This document shows positions 58,857-64,000 of a stretch of DNA of 64,000 bases, one piece after another. Positions within the stretch are counted from its first letter, which is position 1. Every line of letters starts with the position of its first letter. This stretch comes from Rhyzopertha dominica (Eukaryota > Arthropoda > Insecta > Coleoptera > Bostrichidae): assembly GCA_025024175.1 (NCBI GenBank), contig QCXZ01000003.1:20728392-20792391 (forward strand). The letters run 5' to 3'. The position numbers and the translations under genes are program-made. The notes under the pieces were generated by a model. The model had not been told where the DNA came from. It ran no database searches and was given only the letters and a program-made list of their open reading frames with translations.

Positions 58857-61428
58857 TTAAATATTCACATTTTTAATATTAAAAATACACCTTACGATCT
58901 ATTTTTTCAAATTTATAAGCTGTCACAGCTGTTTTGTGGATTAGATGCTACATATTAATATGCAATTTAATAAAATATAAATACATGGCAAATACCCAAT
59001 TATACAATACTACAAAGTACCTAGTACATACCTACTATCTATAGCAAATATTTCGAAAAAATCAGATGTAAGATTCATATAAAGATGTACTGCTTCTTTT
59101 CAAACGATACTGGCTTAACTGTCATATATAAGAATTTAAAAAATAACATGTTCTTGACTGTCAATCGTTTGTGCTACTATAAGGTTTTTAAAATAATGAT
59201 ACTGAAAGAATATAAGGTGAAATTAATTATAAGATCTTTTACAGAAAAGTTCTATATTCTCTTTCTGGTAAAATAAAATTAAAAAAAATAACGTTTCAGA
59301 TATTTGGTGATCGATGGTTTTATATTGCTCGTATTTATTTTTGTAGGTTTCGACCTTTATTAAGATTTTTTTCAAATATTAAACTTTTTATATTATAATT
59401 TACAAATTTACATTAAATGAATGTGACATTTACAATTTTGATACTAGTGTGTGTAGTTGTTGTTATTATGTTGTAGTATTCTGTTTTTTTAGGTATTGTT
59501 CCGTTTGCGCTAAATATTGTTTGTTGCATTGTTTCTATTGTATACTGTATATTGCGTACGTTCTTGTATTGTGCGGTGTTTTTGTTTTTAATGGTGCGTA
59601 GAACTGTTTAATTGTGTTTATAGGTTTATATGTAGTTTGTATATTAAATGGTTTAAGTACGTTTTTTTCTAATTTTTGTGTAAGGGGTGGAATGTATGTT
59701 ATGGTTACGTATGTATTTTATATTGCATATTATTATACAGCATTTCTGTTTGTTGTTTTATGGGGTTTTGTATTAGTTTAGCGGGGTAATTATTTTTTTG
59801 TATTTTAGTTATTTTTTTATAAAGTTTCATTTCTAATTTCCGGACTAGTTAATTTTATTACTCGGTCTATTGTATAGTTCAAGATGGCTTATTTTTTGTT
59901 TTTAGCGGTGGTTATACTGAAAAATTCAGGAATCCTCCTGATGCTGTATAAATATAAAATTAAATTAAATTATAAATCTAATCGAAGTTCGAAGCCATAT
60001 GAAGACACTCAGTTTTATAGAATTAAGATTTTGGGTCGAATAATCGAATTGAGCAAAGTGCCGAATACAATAAAAATGTACATACAGTGAAACTAAATCA
60101 GTATCGCATAAAACAACCTACATCATATTTACTAGGAAAAGCAGATTTTACAAAAACTAAATAAGAAGAACAAAATCAGGAATAAAAAATAACGTTCTTT
60201 ATAGTCATACAAGAAATAAGCGCTTGTTACAATAAAGTATATTATGTATTATACAGAAAGCCTTGGGAAATATAACGCTTACTACAAAAAATCATGACTA
60301 CTGCTTCTACAGTTCAGTTGTCACGCACTTTAAAAAATCTTTAAATATAGGTATAGTTGTCGTGTGTCCATCAGAACAAAGGTCCTTTGTAGGTATTAAA
60401 TAATAATTATTAATCCTTTACGAACTGCAAAATCTTTCAAATTGTGCGGTTTGTAATTAGCAATTAATATAAGGTATGCATTTATGTACAAAAAAAGAAA
60501 CCATATCTGTCAAACGACCACCTCTTGCACTTCCACAATATGAAGCTCTTATTAGATTATTCGGTGACATGTTGGCATAATTGTGGGACTATCTCACCAA
60601 TAATACGAACTATTTTATCATTTTTTAGTTTTGGAGACGCTTATAGATTGTTTTTATGAACCTGACTTTTCTTCAAATAATTGCCATACCAATTCTTAAA
60701 TAACTCGACCATTACTTATATTTTTCCAATAATTCAAATGTTTCGTTTGCAAAAAGTATTGCGCCATCTTGTTGAAGCTATCATTTCAAGTGCTTTCGTA
60801 TAATGTGTTGGCCATTAATAAATTTTCCCACAATAATCCAACAAATTTTAAAATTTTGTATCTGTTGTGTCCTAACATTAAACTTCTCAAAACTTTACGT
60901 GTGTACTTTATGAACCCCTTGTGGCCTTTCTCGTTCTAGTTTAAAAAGTAGAGCATACGTCGACACTGAAAAAATTACGAACTTGTATTCAAGCTGAAAT
61001 GAGATTACTACGAGGATTATTACTTTCAAAAGATGTTTAACGCAGTGTCCAAAGTTTGATTTTACTTGCGAACTCCATATTTATGCACATATTGAATAAA
61101 AATTTCTCTAACTGTGCCCATTGGATTGTTTTTTATGCTATATGATATAGTGGTTGAATTCCTTAGATAATAATGAGATCGAATAACGCAAAAAGTGTAT
61201 AAGGTTTTATTTAAAAGAAAGATATTTGGTAACGTCATATCTTCACCATTGTAACAGACTATGTTTAATTCATCTCCATTTAAATCTTAAATTATCTGTT
61301 TTTTTGCATTTTTTTTGCCCCTAGTCAAAAAAATTTAACTACGCTATGTTTAATAGTATCGATCTATTAAACTTGTACAACCTTCAAAATAAATAATTAT
61401 ACTAACTTCTAACTAGCATTTACTAGTT
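58857..61428. other. No gene seen; includes a GT-skewed block
   Basis: From about 59430 to 59830 the plus strand is strongly T and G rich and poor in C and A. The rest is ordinary AT-rich sequence. ORFs of 60-68 codons at 59085 and 59884 have no recognisable content. Confidence 0.5.
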
Positions 61429-61793
61429 TCAGTAAGCAATTTTATAGCCATGTTGTTCAACTGGCTCAACAGTTAGGGAAACTGCATGTCCAGTACTATA
61501 AGTAATTGGTGGCGGTATAGCTACGGCAGGTGCTGGGGCAGCATAAGACACTGCAGCAGGAACAGCACTGATAAGTGGTGCAGAGTATGAAACAGCGGCT
61601 GGTGCTATAGGAGCAGCATAAGCCAATGGAGCCGCTGCAGGTAACAAAACTCCTGATGGTTTGGCGGTGGCAGCAGCCAAAACAGTCACTAACATCACCT
61701 AAAATTTTAGACATTTGATACTCAGTTCGTGGCATTGATGACTTTATAAAGTCATTTTATATAGGTATTATAGGTACTCACGAGCTTGAACAT
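61429..61793 (-). CDS. Ala/Pro-rich cuticular-type protein, two exons
   Basis: Exon 1 (61793-61782) encodes only MFKL and ends CTC|GTGAGT. Exon 2 (61698-61429) follows TTTTAG and continues VMLVTVLAAATAKPSG to a stop, giving 93 residues in all. A four-residue first exon followed by the body of the signal peptide is the usual layout of insect cuticular genes. The mature part has repeated AAP, YAAP and VSYAAP units (LAYAAPIAPAAVSYSAPL) and ends with a less repetitive tail, VSLTVEPVEQHGYKIAY. There is no R&R chitin-binding consensus, so it belongs with the low-complexity cuticular proteins. It is expected to be secreted into the cuticle. Confidence 0.88.
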
Positions 61794-61850
61794 GTTTGAA
61801 TAAACCCTGGGACACCCCTCTTGAATTGATAACTTGAAGCAAGCGTATTC

Positions 61851-61857
61851 TTTATAT
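61851..61857 (-). promoter_or_regulatory. TATA box of the cuticular-type gene
   Basis: The minus strand reads CCATATAAAGAATACG, with TATAAA about 60 bases upstream of the start codon. This leaves a predicted 5' leader of about 30 bases, typical of small cuticular genes. Confidence 0.6.
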
Positions 61858-61859
61858 GG

Positions 61860-63908
61860 TCCTCCCCACTTGGTCTTGACATTTTGCACGAGACGCCGCC
61901 GCCGCCGCTACGCCCAAGTCATTGCCACAAGTAGTCCTTCGCCTTTTCAGTTCGTTTCGTGGGCCGATCTTTTGAAGCCTGTTTATAAACAAAGACAGTA
62001 AATTGTCAGTCATGTGATTTGATCCGGCAGTTCGGTAAAGTGGATCACCTTTGTAACTGATGCAATAGGATTAGTGCCTTGATCATGAGTTTCTTCCTAC
62101 TTATACATTATTACCAATCATAGTAAATACCGTTGCGCTCACCTCATTTCCTGATATGTATAAGACATTTCTTAAAAAAAGTATAAGCTGCAGGCCATCT
62201 AAAAACAAGTCTACTAATTTTATGTAGGTGACCGTTTTAAATTATTAATTAAATAATAAGCTAAAAATGATGTTTTCTATTGTACTTTATTCGATATAAA
62301 TATTAGTACACAAATATTTTATAATGAATTATTTTATTCTCTAAATAACGATCAAAACTTGTTTAAATTTTAGCACAAAGAAAGTTGATTCAACATGACT
62401 AATTTAATGATTAGGTAAAATAATGTTTCAAAAAATTCTACATGAAACTAAGTTTAGTAGTTAAAGACAGTCAATATTGTATGTATTATAGTGTCCCACC
62501 CCTTGTGTCTATACAAGCGAAAGTTACCAAATTTGATGTTCAAAAACAAATTTTTAATTTTAATTTTTAAATTTAAGTTATCTGAAATAGTTTTTTATAT
62601 ATTAGCAAACAATTGAAAATGTTGACTTTATTTTAAATCACCTGTTACTTTGTGTTAAAGCTCCTTTTAGGATTACAAAAACCATTCTTAGGGAAGTTTT
62701 TTAAGTAGTTTTTAATTCAGTTACAATTTTGTAACTCGTAACCGTCACTAAGTTTAATTTTTCTAATGAGGCGTTATTTTAGTTTTGATATTTATTAATA
62801 AAGATTTTTTTTCCCGAATTCAACTATAGTATTTTAGTATTTTACTAACGGGTTAAATTTAAAATCCATAAAAATTCAATTTTTTTTATTGACTCGAAAA
62901 CGAGACGAGACGACACTCGCAAACGAGAATATCGTGGGCATCACTACATGTAACATAAAAAAACACTAGTAAACCACGGAGTAACAAAACTAAACGATGC
63001 ACAAATGCTTAGTTAGAACACAAAACAAAACAACTTCATTGGCGGCCAATAACGGTAGTGCTGTATGAAACGATATGTTACGTCACAATCTTGATTGACC
63101 TTTTCAAAAAATTGATTTGGTAAATATTTTAATTATTAATTACTTTCTTTGCATAAAGTTATTTTATTTGGTGTTTGTAGGCCCTGGGGGACATCTATAA
63201 CATGTATTTACCACTATTTAAAGTTTATGCAACTTACCCATTGTCATCTTGCTTTCGCTATGCCACCTGATTTTTCAGCTTAAAATCTTATGTCAAACTC
63301 TGTCCTCTTCTGCCCCTAGCATAATTCGACATATCAGAGTTTGAAGGTATGTAAGACAGGAAAAATATGAGCCTAACCTGTTACTTTCATTGTGATTTCA
63401 TTCTAGCCTGGGTGCAGATTTAGAATAAACCAAAACGTCAGTCAACCAAACACGAAACTATGTTTTTATAAACTTCTGTCAAAAATCCAATAAAATGATT
63501 CTCCATATACCACGTGCTGAATGAAACCTGATCAACATTCAATTTTCATTAAGAACGTTTTCTATCTGACAAGTTTTTTAAAATTGGCAATATAATGTAA
63601 TGTATTACTTTTTTACCAGATTGTGAACAACGTTTCTATCAGGTCGTATATCGTGTTTGCGTGGGTACCTACAACTTGATTTGCATTGTGTTACCTAATA
63701 TTCTGTTTAGTGTGTCCTGAAATATTTTGCTCGCACACAGTTCGTCCTTGCCATTTAATCTAGGAAACGTGCCAGTAAAAAAAAATCAGGAAAACGTAAT
63801 ACGCATGTAACAAGTGTGTTCATGTATTTTGTTTCTGCACATTAGTTATATTTCACAACTCCAAACCAGAATATTTATTTTAATAAGTTTGGGAGAATTT
63901 ATCAATTG

Positions 63909-63963
<55 letters not shown>

Positions 63964-64000
63964 TGAAGCAAAATTAATAAACTATTACTGTAAATTTCCA
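61860..64000. other. No gene seen; upstream flank of the cuticular gene
   Basis: Contains a short C+G-richer patch with GCCGCCGCCGCTACG at about 61897-61911 and an AT dinucleotide run at 63909-63958. No ORF or repeat of note otherwise. Confidence 0.5.
63909..63958. repeat. TA dinucleotide microsatellite
   Basis: About 24-25 uninterrupted TA units. Confidence 0.95.

Noticed and set aside
59330..59380. Possible further hammerhead-like motif (minus: TCTTAATAAAGGTCGAAACC)
   Set aside because: No CTGANGA core precedes it, only an A run.

Overview
The window is A+T-rich animal DNA with GT-AG introns, long introns and dense transposon debris. It reads as an insect nuclear scaffold: it holds a conserved insect clip-domain serine protease homologue and an Ala/Pro-rich cuticular-type protein. 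I cannot fix the order from sequence alone. There is one 100-base run of N (16697-16796) plus scattered single Ns.

Host genes. (1) A five-exon, minus-strand gene at 17758-29084 encodes a secreted, catalytically dead clip-domain serine protease homologue of about 1083 residues. All splice phases agree, and a likely non-coding first exon ends near 31041. (2) A two-exon, minus-strand gene at 61429-61793 encodes a 93-residue cuticular-type protein, with a TATA box just upstream. Weaker host-like pieces are a 7TM-receptor-like last exon (4486-4739, minus), an orphan last exon (33013-33258, plus), and unassigned ORFs near 2.6, 3.4 and 8.7 kb.

Mobile DNA dominates the rest. 1-12 kb: inverted-repeat elements, a decayed DDE transposase, a TTAA-flanked 0.9 kb element (second copy inverted at 34.6 kb) and a 2.3 kb foldback. 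12.3-13 kb: a near-symmetric palindrome with an AT core. 29-34 kb: a second foldback family, a large TAA microsatellite and a small THAP-bearing element. 42-46 kb: a broken minus-strand Ty3/gypsy retrotransposon, split by a TA-flanked pogo-like element and a foldback. 46.4-49.3 kb: a decayed tandem array of about 140-180 bp units, itself split by two TIR elements. 50.8-57.0 kb: a two-gene DNA transposon of ISL2EU type. Its rightward gene is a THAP-DDE transposase; its leftward gene is a SWIM-YqaJ nuclease-PHD protein. The first exon of the leftward gene is split by a 2.4 kb TTAA-flanked element with its own THAP gene. 58-59 kb: another TIR element carrying a THAP-like exon.

The most interesting points are: the nested ISL2EU-like element with its nuclease partner gene; a hammerhead-ribozyme-like motif inside an intron of the protease-homologue gene (22792-22833, minus), with related motifs in dispersed repeats; the clustering of five THAP-type domains in 25 kb; and the clip domain of the host gene, which is split by an insert of about 360 residues bounded by dibasic sites.
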